Of a DNA stretch of 64,000 nucleotides, positions 41,420 to 49,479 are shown one piece after another (positions within the stretch are counted from its first letter, which is position 1; each line of letters starts with the position of its first letter). This DNA is from Microbacterium sp. TPD7012 (lineage in GTDB: Bacteria; Actinomycetota; Actinomycetes; Actinomycetales; Microbacteriaceae), in the NCBI RefSeq assembly GCF_003075395.1, contig NZ_QDFV01000005.1:124001-188000 (forward strand), written 5' to 3'. Made by a program: the position numbers and the translations under genes. The notes beneath the pieces were generated by a model, which was not told the DNA's origin, ran no database searches, and saw nothing but the letters and a program-made list of their open reading frames with translations.

Positions 41420-41913
41420 GCGTCGCCCTCGACGGCATCCGCTTCGACGAGCGCGACCAGCTTGTCGAGCTCGAGGTCCCAGCCGGTGCGGTGGCTCTCG
41501 AGGTTCTTAAGCGGTGCGGACGTGCGCTCGAAGCCGCTCTCGACGACGGTGAGCTGGGTGCCGCCGTCGATCTCGTCGAGGGTGAACGTGAAGACGGTCG
41601 AGGTGGTCTCGTCGACCGCGTCGGGGAGCCGACCGAGCGCGTCGTCGTTGTTCCATCGGTAGCTGATGAGATGGGGCTCGTCGCAGGCCTCGACCCGCAG
41701 CGGGATCACGTCGTAGTCGGGGAAGGTCATCGTGCCGGTCGCGCCGACACCCGTGCCGTCGAGCACCGTGCGGCCGAACCAGCGCGAGATGTGCTCCGGC
41801 TCGGCGACCGCCCGCCAGACCTTGTCGATGGATGCCGCGATGCTGATCGTGCGTCGGACCGAGAAGGTGTCCTCGTCGACCACGGAAGCGGTGTTCTCCG
41901 TCATGTTCACCAT
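41416..41913 (-). CDS. SRPBCC (AHSA1-like) domain protein
   Basis: A 165-residue helix-grip protein with TISIAASIDKVWRAVAEPEH, WFGRTVLDG, PDYDVIPLRVEACDEPHLIS and a C-terminal helix SHRTGWDLELDKLVALVE. AAAGGA six bases upstream supports the ATG at 41913. It probably binds a small hydrophobic ligand. First gene of the two-gene ArsR operon, in the opposite order from the pair at 15086-16452. Confidence 0.87.
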   Translation of the reverse strand: MVNMTENTASVVDEDTFSVRRTISIAASIDKVWRAVAEPEHISRWFGRTVLDGTGVGATGTMTFPDYDVIPLRVEACDEPHLISYRWNNDDALGRLPDAVDETTSTVFTFTLDEIDGGTQLTVVESGFERTSAPLKNLESHRTGWDLELDKLVALVEADAVEGDA

Positions 41914-41955
41914 GATGCGTCCTTTCTTCGCGGAGCAGCGGGATCGCCACTCACC

Positions 41956-42006
41956 TGCAATTACAGAGTTGCACATGTTGACGTGCACTGCAACCCCTGG
42001 GTTGCA
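41956..42006 (-). promoter_or_regulatory. Pair of ArsR operators, TGCAA-N8-TTGCA
   Basis: TGCAATTACAGAGTTGCA (41956-41973) and the perfect palindrome TGCAACCCCTGGGTTGCA (41989-42006) share the same arms and spacing and lie 33 bp (three turns) apart. TGTAAT inside the first (minus strand) could be the -10. Confidence 0.72.
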
Positions 42007-42086
42007 TTTCGATGGCGCCCTTACATGCCCGCCCCGCCGCGCGCCACCCGCTTCTCCGCATCTCCGCCGCGGCCTACGCTCGAGCC

Positions 42087-43694
42087 ATGACCGAGCTCAC
42101 CCAGCCCACCGGACAGGAAGAGGCGCTGCGCGCCGTCCCGCGCGAAGACGGCACGGCACCCCGCGCCCTCGTGCTCGGAGCGACCGGATACATCGGGGGC
42201 CGCCTGACCCCCCGTCTCCTCAACGCCGGCTACCGGGTGCGGGTCCTGGCGCGCGACGCCGTGCGCGCGGCATCCTTCCCCTGGGGTCCCGCCTGCGAGA
42301 TCGTCGAGGGATCGGCCGATGACGCGGATGCCGTGGCCGAGGCCATGGACGACGTCGACGTCGTCTACTACCTGATCCACTCGATGACCGCGGGCAAGGG
42401 GTTCGAGGAGAGCGATCAGCGCGCCGCGACGACGGTGGCGGATGCCGCGGCCCGCGCCGGCGTGCGCCGCATCGTGTATCTCGGCGGACTGCACCCCGAC
42501 GACGTGAAGCTGTCGCCGCATCTGCGTTCGCGCGTCGAGGTCGGAGAGACGTTCCTGCACTCCGGGGTGCCGACGCTCGTGCTCCAGGCGGGCGTCGTGA
42601 TCGGCTCGGGATCGGCGTCGTTCGAGATGATCCGACACCTGACCGATGTGCTGCCCTACATGCCCGCTCCGAAGTGGGTGCGCAATCGCATCCAGCCGAT
42701 CGCCGTGCGTGATGTGCTGCACTACCTGCTCGGGGCCGCCCGGGTCGACGCGGACGTGAATCGCGCCGTCGACATCGGCGGACCCGATGTGCTGCGCTAC
42801 GGGCAGATGATGAACGGCTATGCGGTCGAGGCGGGCCTGCCGCAGCGGGCGATCGCCGCACTGCCCGTGCTCACCCCGGGGCTCGCCTCGCACTGGGTGA
42901 ACCTCGTCACGCCCGTGCCGCGGTCGATCGCGCGGCCGCTCGTCGCCTCGCTGCAGAACGAGTGCGTCGTGAAGGACCGCACCGTCGACGAGCTCATCCC
43001 GCCGCCCGCCGACGGCCTGACCCCGTACCGCCGAGCCGTCGCGCTGGCTCTCGGACGCCTCGACGCCGACACGATCGAGACGAGCTGGCAGGACGCCGAG
43101 GTGAGCGGAGCCCCGAGCGATCCTCTGCCGAGCGACCCCGACTGGGCGGGGCGCACGGTCTTCACCGACGCGCGGTCGCTCGCGACGAAGGCATCCGTCG
43201 ACGACCTGTGGCGCGTGATCATCGGGATCGGCGGAGAGAACGGCTGGTACTCGTCGCCGTTCCTCTGGGCGGTGCGCGGCGTGATGGACCGGCTGGTCGG
43301 CGGCGTCGGACTCCGCCGCGGACGCCGGAGCCGCACCGCCGCGCGCATCGGCGACGCGATCGACTTCTGGCGCGTCGAGGCGGTATCGCAGCCGCATTCG
43401 GGCGAGGAGGATGCCGGGCTGCTGCGCCTGCGCGCCGAGATGAAGGTTCCCGGTGAGGCATGGCTCGAACTGCGGGCGATCGCCGAGGGCCCGGGCGCCC
43501 GCTACGAGCAGCGCGCGGTGTTCTTCCCGCGGGGCCTGGGCGGACGGCTGTACTGGCTCGCCGTGCTGCCCTTCCACGGCTTCATCTTCGCGGGCATGGC
43601 GGCGCGGATCACGGCCGCGGCCGAGACGGGCGGTGCCACAGCCGCGAGATCAGACGACCCTGGCGATGCCTCCCGTTCAGACGTGACCGCCTGA
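42087..43694 (+). CDS. NmrA-like SDR protein with DUF2867 domain
   Basis: A 535-residue protein. Residues 28-260 form an atypical SDR with LVLGATGYIGGRLTPRLL for dinucleotide binding and YLIHSMTAGKGFEESDQRAA plus YLGGLHPDDVKLSPHL. The C-terminal part from about 350 (ATKASVDDLWRVIIGIGGEN, GWYSSPFLWAVRGVMDRL, LRLRAEMKVPGEAWLEL) matches the DUF2867 helix-grip domain often fused to it. A soluble NAD(P)-binding protein of unknown substrate. The ATG at 42087 gives the standard N-terminus. Its 3' end overlaps the convergent hepT by 18 bp. Confidence 0.8.
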   Translation: MTELTQPTGQEEALRAVPREDGTAPRALVLGATGYIGGRLTPRLLNAGYRVRVLARDAVRAASFPWGPACEIVEGSADDADAVAEAMDDVDVVYYLIHSMTAGKGFEESDQRAATTVADAAARAGVRRIVYLGGLHPDDVKLSPHLRSRVEVGETFLHSGVPTLVLQAGVVIGSGSASFEMIRHLTDVLPYMPAPKWVRNRIQPIAVRDVLHYLLGAARVDADVNRAVDIGGPDVLRYGQMMNGYAVEAGLPQRAIAALPVLTPGLASHWVNLVTPVPRSIARPLVASLQNECVVKDRTVDELIPPPADGLTPYRRAVALALGRLDADTIETSWQDAEVSGAPSDPLPSDPDWAGRTVFTDARSLATKASVDDLWRVIIGIGGENGWYSSPFLWAVRGVMDRLVGGVGLRRGRRSRTAARIGDAIDFWRVEAVSQPHSGEEDAGLLRLRAEMKVPGEAWLELRAIAEGPGARYEQRAVFFPRGLGGRLYWLAVLPFHGFIFAGMAARITAAAETGGATAARSDDPGDASRSDVTA

Positions 43695-44027
43695 TCCGAT
43701 CTCCGCCTGCACCCGAGCCGCAAGCTCCGGAAAGGCCGTGATCACCGTGCGCCAGAGCAGATCTCTGTCCACGCGGTCATAGTGATGGACGACGAAGTCT
43801 CGGTTGCGGGCCGCCTGACGCCAGACCAGGTGAGAGAACCGTGCCTCGTCGGCGTGCACGAGCCGCTTCGAGAGATCACCGATGCGATTCGAGAGCGCCT
43901 CGAAAGCCAGAGGCAGAGCAGGGTCTACGTCGAAGGCATCTCGACCGCGATCAGCGAGATCCGCGGCTCGGGCGAGGGTGTCTCGAAGATCGCCGAGCCA
44001 TCGGTCCACTCGATCATCGGGATTCAC
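43677..44027 (-). CDS. hepT: HEPN toxin HepT of a MntA/HepT system
   Basis: A 116-residue all-helical HEPN protein carrying R76-DFVV-H81-H-Y83, the exact RX4HXY motif of HepT RNases. In studied systems MntA adds AMP to the Tyr and silences the enzyme. The start is GTG at 44025-44027, overlapping the antitoxin stop (GTGA). It would cleave tRNA or mRNA in the cytosol if freed. The order is antitoxin first, toxin second. Confidence 0.87.
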   Translation of the reverse strand: MNPDDRVDRWLGDLRDTLARAADLADRGRDAFDVDPALPLAFEALSNRIGDLSKRLVHADEARFSHLVWRQAARNRDFVVHHYDRVDRDLLWRTVITAFPELAARVQAEIGSGGHV

Positions 44028-44479
44028 AGCCGAACGGCTTCCCGCAGGATCGTCGCATCGTGCTCGGGATTCAGCGCCGCCGTGCTCACGACGGATACCG
44101 GCACCCCGAGCAGAGCCTCCATGTCGATCTCGAACTGGGCGACGTCGAACAGCGTGGCTTCCGCGTGCGGCGTCACCAGCAGGTCGACGTCACTGAGCTC
44201 GTTCTGGTCTCCACGTGCGATGGATCCGTAGACCTGCACGTCACCGAGATGCGAGAGCGCGGCCAGGCGTTCGATGAGTGTGCGCTGCGCACGCAGCCGA
44301 TCCAGCCCGATCCTCGTCGACCTCCCCTCGGTCAACGCGAGAAACCGGTCGTACGGGAGGAGCGCTGCTTGCGGCCGACGGTGAGATCCGATGATCACCG
44401 GCTCATCGGATCCCTCGCGAAAAGACCCGATGATGCGCGAGAGGCCGGCCCGCGCATCCGAGACCGAGGTCACATCCAT
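44024..44479 (-). CDS. mntA: MntA-type nucleotidyltransferase antitoxin with Phd/YefM-like N-terminus
   Basis: A 151-residue fusion. Residues 80-151 are a minimal nucleotidyltransferase with G85-S86-X10-D97-V-D99 (GSIARGDQNELSDVDLLV), the GSX10DXD motif of MntA. Residues 1-50 (VTSVSDARAGLSRIIGSFRE, PVIIGSHRRPQAALLPYDRF) closely resemble the DNA-binding, dimerising half of Phd/YefM antitoxins. So one chain may both modify the toxin and repress the operon. ATG 44479 is chosen with GGAG 5 bases upstream. The inverted repeat at 44493-44520 is the likely operator. Confidence 0.85.
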   Translation of the reverse strand: MDVTSVSDARAGLSRIIGSFREGSDEPVIIGSHRRPQAALLPYDRFLALTEGRSTRIGLDRLRAQRTLIERLAALSHLGDVQVYGSIARGDQNELSDVDLLVTPHAEATLFDVAQFEIDMEALLGVPVSVVSTAALNPEHDATILREAVRL

Positions 44480-44492
44480 CACAGCTCCTTCA

Positions 44493-44520
44493 CATTCTGT
44501 ACAGAAGATTGTACAGAATG
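44493..44520 (-). promoter_or_regulatory. Operator of the hepT/mntA operon
   Basis: CATTCTGTACA (44493-44503) and TGTACAGAATG (44510-44520) are perfect 11-bp inverted arms with a 6-bp spacer; the left one extends to the palindrome TTCTGTACAGAA. Two TGTACA cores fit a Phd-type dimer-of-dimers site. Confidence 0.75.
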
Positions 44521-44566
44521 AGCATCCGAATGACGAGGAAGTGGCGTCGCGACGGCGGGCGGCTCC

Positions 44567-46573
44567 TCAGTCGACCGGACGCTCCTCCGACCGCGGGTGC
44601 TCGCCCTGCACCGCGCCCTGGGCGCCCGCCGACTCCGCCGTCTCCTCGGCGAGTCCGTCCAGGGATGCTCCCGCGTCGGCATCGGCATCCGCATCGGTCG
44701 CGGCATCCGCTGTCGGGACGATGTCGATCGCCTCGGTGGCAGCCTCGTAGACCTCGGCGAGGGTGTCGTCGACCGTGTCCTCGTCGATCCAGGCGAGGTC
44801 GTCTTCGGAGTGGTCGTACTCGACCGGGACGAGCGCGAAGTCGTCGCCGTACTCCTCGAGCCCGGCCATGACGCTGTGCCGCACGGCCATCCGCGCATAG
44901 CGGTCGCGGAGTATCAGCGGATCGCGCCGCAGGTCCTTCATGAAAGCGACCATCATGAACGCCATGATCACCGCGAACGGCAGCGCGGCGATGATGGTCA
45001 CGTTCTGCAGCGAGCGGAGTCCGCTCCCCTCCTCGCCCGAGATGAGCAGCACTGCGGCGATCACGCCGACCAACACCCCCCAGATGACCGTCACCCAGCG
45101 CGCGGGCTCGGGACGGCCCTGCTGCGACAGCGTGCCCATCACGAGCGAGGCGGAGTCCGCGCCGGTGATGAAGAAGATCGAGATCAGCAGGATGAGCAGG
45201 ATGCTGGTGACCAGCGGGAACGGGAGATTCCCGAGCACGCCGAAGAGCACCTCCTCCGGCGGGTCGACGTTCAGTCCGGCACCGTCCATCTGCTGCTGAA
45301 TGGCAGTCGTGCCGAAGATCGAGAACCAGACGAGCGAGATGGCCGAGGGCACGACGATGACGACCGACACGAACTGACGGAGGGAGCGGCCGCGCGAGAT
45401 CTTCGCGATGAACATGCCGACGAACGGCGACCACGAGATCCACCACGCCCAGTAGAAGATCGTCCAGGTCGACAGGAAGGTCTGGGCCTCGTCACCCTGC
45501 GAGGCCGAGCGGGCGATCATCGTCGGCAGGTCGCCGAGGAACTGCACAGCGACGGACGGGATGACGTTGAGGATGAGCAGCGTCGGTCCGACGAAGAACA
45601 CGAAGAAGGCGAGGACGAGAGCCGCGACCGCGTTGATGTTCGACAGCGCGCGGATCCCCTTGGAGACGCCCGAGACCGCCGACGCGATGAAGCAGGCGGT
45701 GAGCACCGCGATCGCCGCGATCAGCACCCCGTTGCCGAGTTCGCCGATGCCGCTGACGATCTCGACCCCGTGGCCGATCTGCAGAGCCCCGAGTCCGAGG
45801 GATGCCGCCGTGCCGAACAGCGTGACGATGATCGAGAAGATGTCGATCGTGCGTCCGAGGGGTCCCGTCGTGCGGTGCTCGCCGAGCAGCGGCGCGAAGA
45901 TCGAGGAGATGAGCGGGGTGCGGCCGCGGCGGAATGCGCCGTAGGCGATGGCCCCGCCGACGAGCGCGTAGAACGCCCAGGCCTGCGGACCCCAGTGGTA
46001 GAGCACCTGCGCCTGCGCGGTGTGCATCGCCTCGAGGGTGTTCGCCTCGACGGTCCCGGGCGGCGGGTTCTCGAAGAAGGTGAGGGGCTCTGCCGCGCCC
46101 CAGAACACGAGCCCGATGCCCATGCCGGCCGCGAACAGCATCGAGATCCACGAGAACATCGAGAACTCGGGCTCTTCGTCGTCGCGGCCGAGGGGGATGC
46201 GTCCGTAGCGGCTGAACCCGACGAACAGCATGAACACCAGGATGACCGTGGCGATGGTCGTGAAGAAGAAGCCGGTGTACTCGACGACCGCGTCGAGGAC
46301 GGTCCGGGTGGTTCCGGCGAGGTTGTCGCCCGCGAACACACCCCAGGCGATGAAGGCGACGGTCAGTGCGACCGCGATGCCGAAGACGAGCGGATCGGTG
46401 CGGTACGAGCGGCCCGTCTCCTCGACCGAGACGCCGGGCACGAGCGCCGGATGCACGCTGCGCGGCGGCACCGCGGCGATGTCGCGGACGATCTTCTTCG
46501 CGGTCGGGACGATGCCCGTTCCCGGCGGTGGTCCTTCAGAGCGTGCGGCGGGCTTCTCGTCAGGGGTCTCCAT
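44567..46573 (-). CDS. BCCT-family betaine/choline transporter
   Basis: A 668-residue transporter with twelve helices between about residues 55 and 540. The BCCT signature is visible (ISMLFAAGMGIGLVFWGAAE, HWGPQAWAFYALVGGAIAYG, WAWWISWSPFVGMFIAKISR, ITGADSASLVMGTLS). The last 90 residues are cytoplasmic and acidic, with Asp/Ala repeats (ADAATDADADADAG), perhaps an osmosensing tail. It imports compatible solutes with sodium or protons. ATG 46573 follows GGAAGG at suitable distance. Confidence 0.94.
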   Translation of the reverse strand: METPDEKPAARSEGPPPGTGIVPTAKKIVRDIAAVPPRSVHPALVPGVSVEETGRSYRTDPLVFGIAVALTVAFIAWGVFAGDNLAGTTRTVLDAVVEYTGFFFTTIATVILVFMLFVGFSRYGRIPLGRDDEEPEFSMFSWISMLFAAGMGIGLVFWGAAEPLTFFENPPPGTVEANTLEAMHTAQAQVLYHWGPQAWAFYALVGGAIAYGAFRRGRTPLISSIFAPLLGEHRTTGPLGRTIDIFSIIVTLFGTAASLGLGALQIGHGVEIVSGIGELGNGVLIAAIAVLTACFIASAVSGVSKGIRALSNINAVAALVLAFFVFFVGPTLLILNVIPSVAVQFLGDLPTMIARSASQGDEAQTFLSTWTIFYWAWWISWSPFVGMFIAKISRGRSLRQFVSVVIVVPSAISLVWFSIFGTTAIQQQMDGAGLNVDPPEEVLFGVLGNLPFPLVTSILLILLISIFFITGADSASLVMGTLSQQGRPEPARWVTVIWGVLVGVIAAVLLISGEEGSGLRSLQNVTIIAALPFAVIMAFMMVAFMKDLRRDPLILRDRYARMAVRHSVMAGLEEYGDDFALVPVEYDHSEDDLAWIDEDTVDDTLAEVYEAATEAIDIVPTADAATDADADADAGASLDGLAEETAESAGAQGAVQGEHPRSEERPVD

Positions 46574-46593
46574 GGAAGACCATCCTTCCACGG

Positions 46594-46702
46594 CCCTTCG
46601 ACAGGCTCAGGGACCCAGCCTTGGATTCGGGGACCCCGCCCTGAGTGCGGGGCCAGCCATGAGTGCGGGGCCCCAGTCCTGGGTTGCTGAGCCTGTCGAA
46701 GC
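46594..46702. repeat. Family A palindromic repeat, long intergenic copy
   Basis: CCCTTCGACAGGCTCAGGGA opens at 46594, and TGGGTTGCTGAGCCTGTCGA closes near 46702. Inside are GAGTGCGGGGCC repeats. The arms can pair over about 20 bases. Upstream of the BCCT gene. Confidence 0.82.
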
Positions 46703-46710
46703 ACGTCAGC

Positions 46711-46800
46711 GCGGCATCCGCTGTACGTCTCGCGAGGAGAATCGCGCTTCCGAAGGCCCGAATCCCGGATTCCATCCTTCTGAAGCGCACATTCCCTTGT
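46711..46800. repeat. Family C dispersed repeat
   Basis: In reverse it reads ACAAGGGAATGTGCGCTTC, then CCTTCGGAAGCGCGATTCTC and CTCGCGAGACG, closely matching 56434-56524. Together with the family A copy it fills the gap between the BCCT and ABC1 kinase genes. Confidence 0.75.
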
Positions 46801-46832
46801 CGGATGCCCGAGTGCCGCGCGCCGGAAGCGCG

Positions 46833-48677
46833 TCAGCGCGGCCCGCGCCGCCCGACTCCCGCGAAGACCGCGTGCAGCAGCGGCAGCGCCGAGACGCAGA
46901 TCAGCGTGATGCCGAGCGGGGGCAGCGGCGTCACGAGCAGCGCGCCTCCGACGAGCATCGCGGCGAAGAGCACGCCCGAGGCGATTCGGCGCGCGAGACC
47001 CTCCAGACGATCGAGTCGACGCTCGAGACGCGAGGTGTCGAAGGACACGTTGCCGTCGTCGATGCGCGTGATGATGTTGTCGATGCGCTGCGGCAGCCGC
47101 ATGGTCACGGCGGCGGTCGCCATGGCCCGCTTCGCCACGTCCTGGATCAGGTTGCCCGACTCGTCGCGCAGCAGGCGGCCGGCGTACGGCTCCGCGGCAT
47201 CCCACACGTTGAAGGCGGGGTTGAGGCCGCTGCACATGCCCGACGTCAGCGAGACGGCGCGGATCAACAGCAGCATGTTCTCGGGCAGCTGCAGCGGAAG
47301 CGACCGCACCATGTCGCCGAACTCGTCGGCGAAGGCCGTGAACTCGCGCGGGTCGACGGTGCTGAGCTCGGCGAATCCCATGCCGCCGAACCTCGCGAAC
47401 AGAGCGGTGAGCGCGCGCTCGAGCTCGTTGGTGTCGGCCGACGGCAGCAGCACGCCGATCTCCTTCGCGGCCGCGACGAGTCCTCGGCTGTCGCGGCCGG
47501 CGACGGCGATGAGGAGCGTGCGCAGACCGTTGCGGAGGTTGTCCGGCACCTCGGCCATCATCCCGAAGTCGATGAAGGTCAGCCGGAAGTTCCGCGCCTG
47601 CGCCCCCGCGCCCTCCCCCTGGGTCCCTGAGCCCTCACCCCGGGCCCCTGAGCCTGTCGAAGGGCCTGTCGAAGGGCCCGCCTCAGGGACCGGCGTCACG
47701 AAGATGTTCCCCGGATGCGGGTCGGCGTGCACGAAGCTGTGCGTGAACACCTGGTCGAACATGACCTCGGCGAACACGTCGGCGACCTGCGAGGGGTCGA
47801 TGCCGGCGGCGCGCAGCGCGTCGATGTCGTTGATCTTGATCGCCGTGACATCCGAGAGCGTCAGCACGCGACGGGTCGACCGCTCCCACACGATCTCGGG
47901 GGTGTCGACGCGCGGGTCGTCGGCGAAGTTCTCCCGGAACCGCTCGGCGCTCGCGGCCTCGTGCAGGTAGTCGATCTCCTCGAGGCTCGTCTCGGCGAAC
48001 TCCTCGACGAGCGCGGGGGCGTCGACCCGATCCGAGACGAGCCGCACGCGCATCGCCCAGCGCGCCACCCGGCGGAGGGCGGCGAGGTCGACCGCGACGA
48101 TCTCGTCGATGCCCGGACGCTGCACCTTCACGACCACCGTGTCGAGTCCCGTGTCGGCGGCGTCCTGCTCCGAGAGCCGGGCGCGATGCGCCTGACCGAG
48201 GGATGCCGCGGCCACCGGAGTCTCGTCGAACCAGGCGTACGCGCGGGTCAGCGGCATGCCCAGCTCGGCCTCGGCGACGACGCAGAGGTCGGCGAAGGGG
48301 ACGGCGGGCACCTCGTCCTGCAGCCCCTCGAGCTCGGCGGTGATCTCGGGCGGGAGCACGTCGAGGCGCGACGACATGAACTGCCCGACCTTGATCATGA
48401 GCCCGCCGAGGTCGACCGCGAGCACGTGGAATCGCCGGGCGAACTTCTGCATCCGCGGTCCACGCGTGCGCTCCGCGACCGATGACATGCCGAGGCGCGG
48501 CAGCACGAGCTCGTACCACCAGACCTTCAGGAACTCGCGTGCCGCGAAGTTGAGGATCCGTCTGTAACGGGCACGGTGCCCGGGTGCCGGCCGTGGATCG
48601 CGGGCCGCTGCGCTGCGTCCGCCCGTCCCCGGAATCGTCGGTGGCGCTGCGAAGCGCCCCTCGCCGGCATCCGTCAT
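46833..48677 (-). CDS. ABC1/UbiB-family atypical kinase
   Basis: A 614-residue membrane-associated protein kinase-like protein. The KxGQ motif appears as LMIKVGQFMSSR near residue 98, the ATP Ala-rich loop as AAASLGQAHRA, catalytic HADPHPGN near 322 and IDFG near 366. The C-terminus has two hydrophobic helices (VLFAAMLVGGALLVTPL, ITLICVSALPLLHAVFA). Residues about 333-353 between the catalytic loop and IDFG are Gly/Ser/Thr-rich and encoded by a family A repeat. Relatives support quinone or lipid metabolism; the actinobacterial role is unknown. Confidence 0.88.
   Translation of the reverse strand: MTDAGEGRFAAPPTIPGTGGRSAAARDPRPAPGHRARYRRILNFAAREFLKVWWYELVLPRLGMSSVAERTRGPRMQKFARRFHVLAVDLGGLMIKVGQFMSSRLDVLPPEITAELEGLQDEVPAVPFADLCVVAEAELGMPLTRAYAWFDETPVAAASLGQAHRARLSEQDAADTGLDTVVVKVQRPGIDEIVAVDLAALRRVARWAMRVRLVSDRVDAPALVEEFAETSLEEIDYLHEAASAERFRENFADDPRVDTPEIVWERSTRRVLTLSDVTAIKINDIDALRAAGIDPSQVADVFAEVMFDQVFTHSFVHADPHPGNIFVTPVPEAGPSTGPSTGSGARGEGSGTQGEGAGAQARNFRLTFIDFGMMAEVPDNLRNGLRTLLIAVAGRDSRGLVAAAKEIGVLLPSADTNELERALTALFARFGGMGFAELSTVDPREFTAFADEFGDMVRSLPLQLPENMLLLIRAVSLTSGMCSGLNPAFNVWDAAEPYAGRLLRDESGNLIQDVAKRAMATAAVTMRLPQRIDNIITRIDDGNVSFDTSRLERRLDRLEGLARRIASGVLFAAMLVGGALLVTPLPPLGITLICVSALPLLHAVFAGVGRRGPR
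47619..47679. repeat. Family A repeat within the kinase active-site region
   Basis: CTGGGTCCCTGAGCC, then GGGCCCCTGAGCCTGTCGAA and a second GCCTGTCGAAGGGCC. It is translated as GPSTGPSTGSGARGEGSGTQ in the kinase. Confidence 0.8.
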
Positions 48678-48761
48678 TCCGTCATCCTCTCGAACCGCGT
48701 CGACACGCTGTGACCATGTCAGCCCTCCCCCGACCGCTGAGCCGCGGACCGCGGCATCCGA

Positions 48762-49382
48762 TCAGTCCTGCGCGAGGATGGAGTAGAGCTTACGGCGCGC
48801 GTCGTCGAGGACGTCGATCGCAGCCTGCACCTGCTCGGGTGAACCGCTGCGACCCACCGCGGCGGCGGCACCGGCGAGGTCGACGCCCGCCTTGGGGAGC
48901 GCGGTGAAGCGCGGGTCATTGCGGTGGCCGTCCTTGTCGGACGACTCCCACGGAGCCTTCGTCTCCGACGACTCGTCGGCGACGGCGCGACCCGCCTCGG
49001 TCAGCGAGTAGGTCTTGCGACCGTTCTGCTCCTCGGCCGAGATGAGACCCTCGTCGGCGAGCAGCTGCAGGGTCGGGTAGACCGATCCGGCGCTGGGCTT
49101 CCAGGTTCCGCCACTGCGCTCGGCGATCTCGTTGATGATCTGGTAGCCGTGCATCGGCTTCTCGGCGAGCAGCGAGAGCACCGCCGTGCGCACGTCGCCG
49201 CGGGCCATGCGCGAGCCGCCGGACGGGCGCTGCTCGAACGACTTGCGGAACTGGTCGAACGCGTCGAACAGAGCGCCGGCCGGGCCGTTGGCGCCGCCGA
49301 GGCCGCCGGTGCCGAAGAGGCCGCCGAGCGGGTTGTCGGCGTTGCTGCTGCCGGATGCGCCAAAGGGGAATGTGTTGTTCAT
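48762..49382 (-). CDS. PadR-family regulator
   Basis: A 206-residue regulator. The Gly/Asn-rich N-terminus (residues 1-55) precedes a PadR winged helix: RTAVLSLLAEKPMHGYQIIN, GTWKPSAGSVYPTLQLLADE and wing NGRKTYSLTEAGRAVA. A C-terminal helix (QVQAAIDVLDDARRKLYSIL) mediates dimerisation. GGAGG five bases upstream sets the ATG at 49382. The palindromic operator at 49404-49431 implies autoregulation. No PadR target exporter is adjacent. Confidence 0.9.
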   Translation of the reverse strand: MNNTFPFGASGSSNADNPLGGLFGTGGLGGANGPAGALFDAFDQFRKSFEQRPSGGSRMARGDVRTAVLSLLAEKPMHGYQIINEIAERSGGTWKPSAGSVYPTLQLLADEGLISAEEQNGRKTYSLTEAGRAVADESSETKAPWESSDKDGHRNDPRFTALPKAGVDLAGAAAAVGRSGSPEQVQAAIDVLDDARRKLYSILAQD

Positions 49383-49403
49383 GATGACCTCCAGATGGGG
49401 TGG

Positions 49404-49431
49404 TGAACGATAGTCAACGATATATCGTTCA
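49404..49431 (-). promoter_or_regulatory. PadR autoregulatory operator
   Basis: TGAACGATA (49404-49412) and TATCGTTCA (49423-49431) are perfect inverted arms. Within them AACGATATATCGTT (49416-49429) is a second perfect palindrome. Confidence 0.75.
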
Positions 49432-49479
49432 GCCTGGAGGTTGGGTGGGAGTTTCGGATGCCGTGGGCAGGCGGCTACC

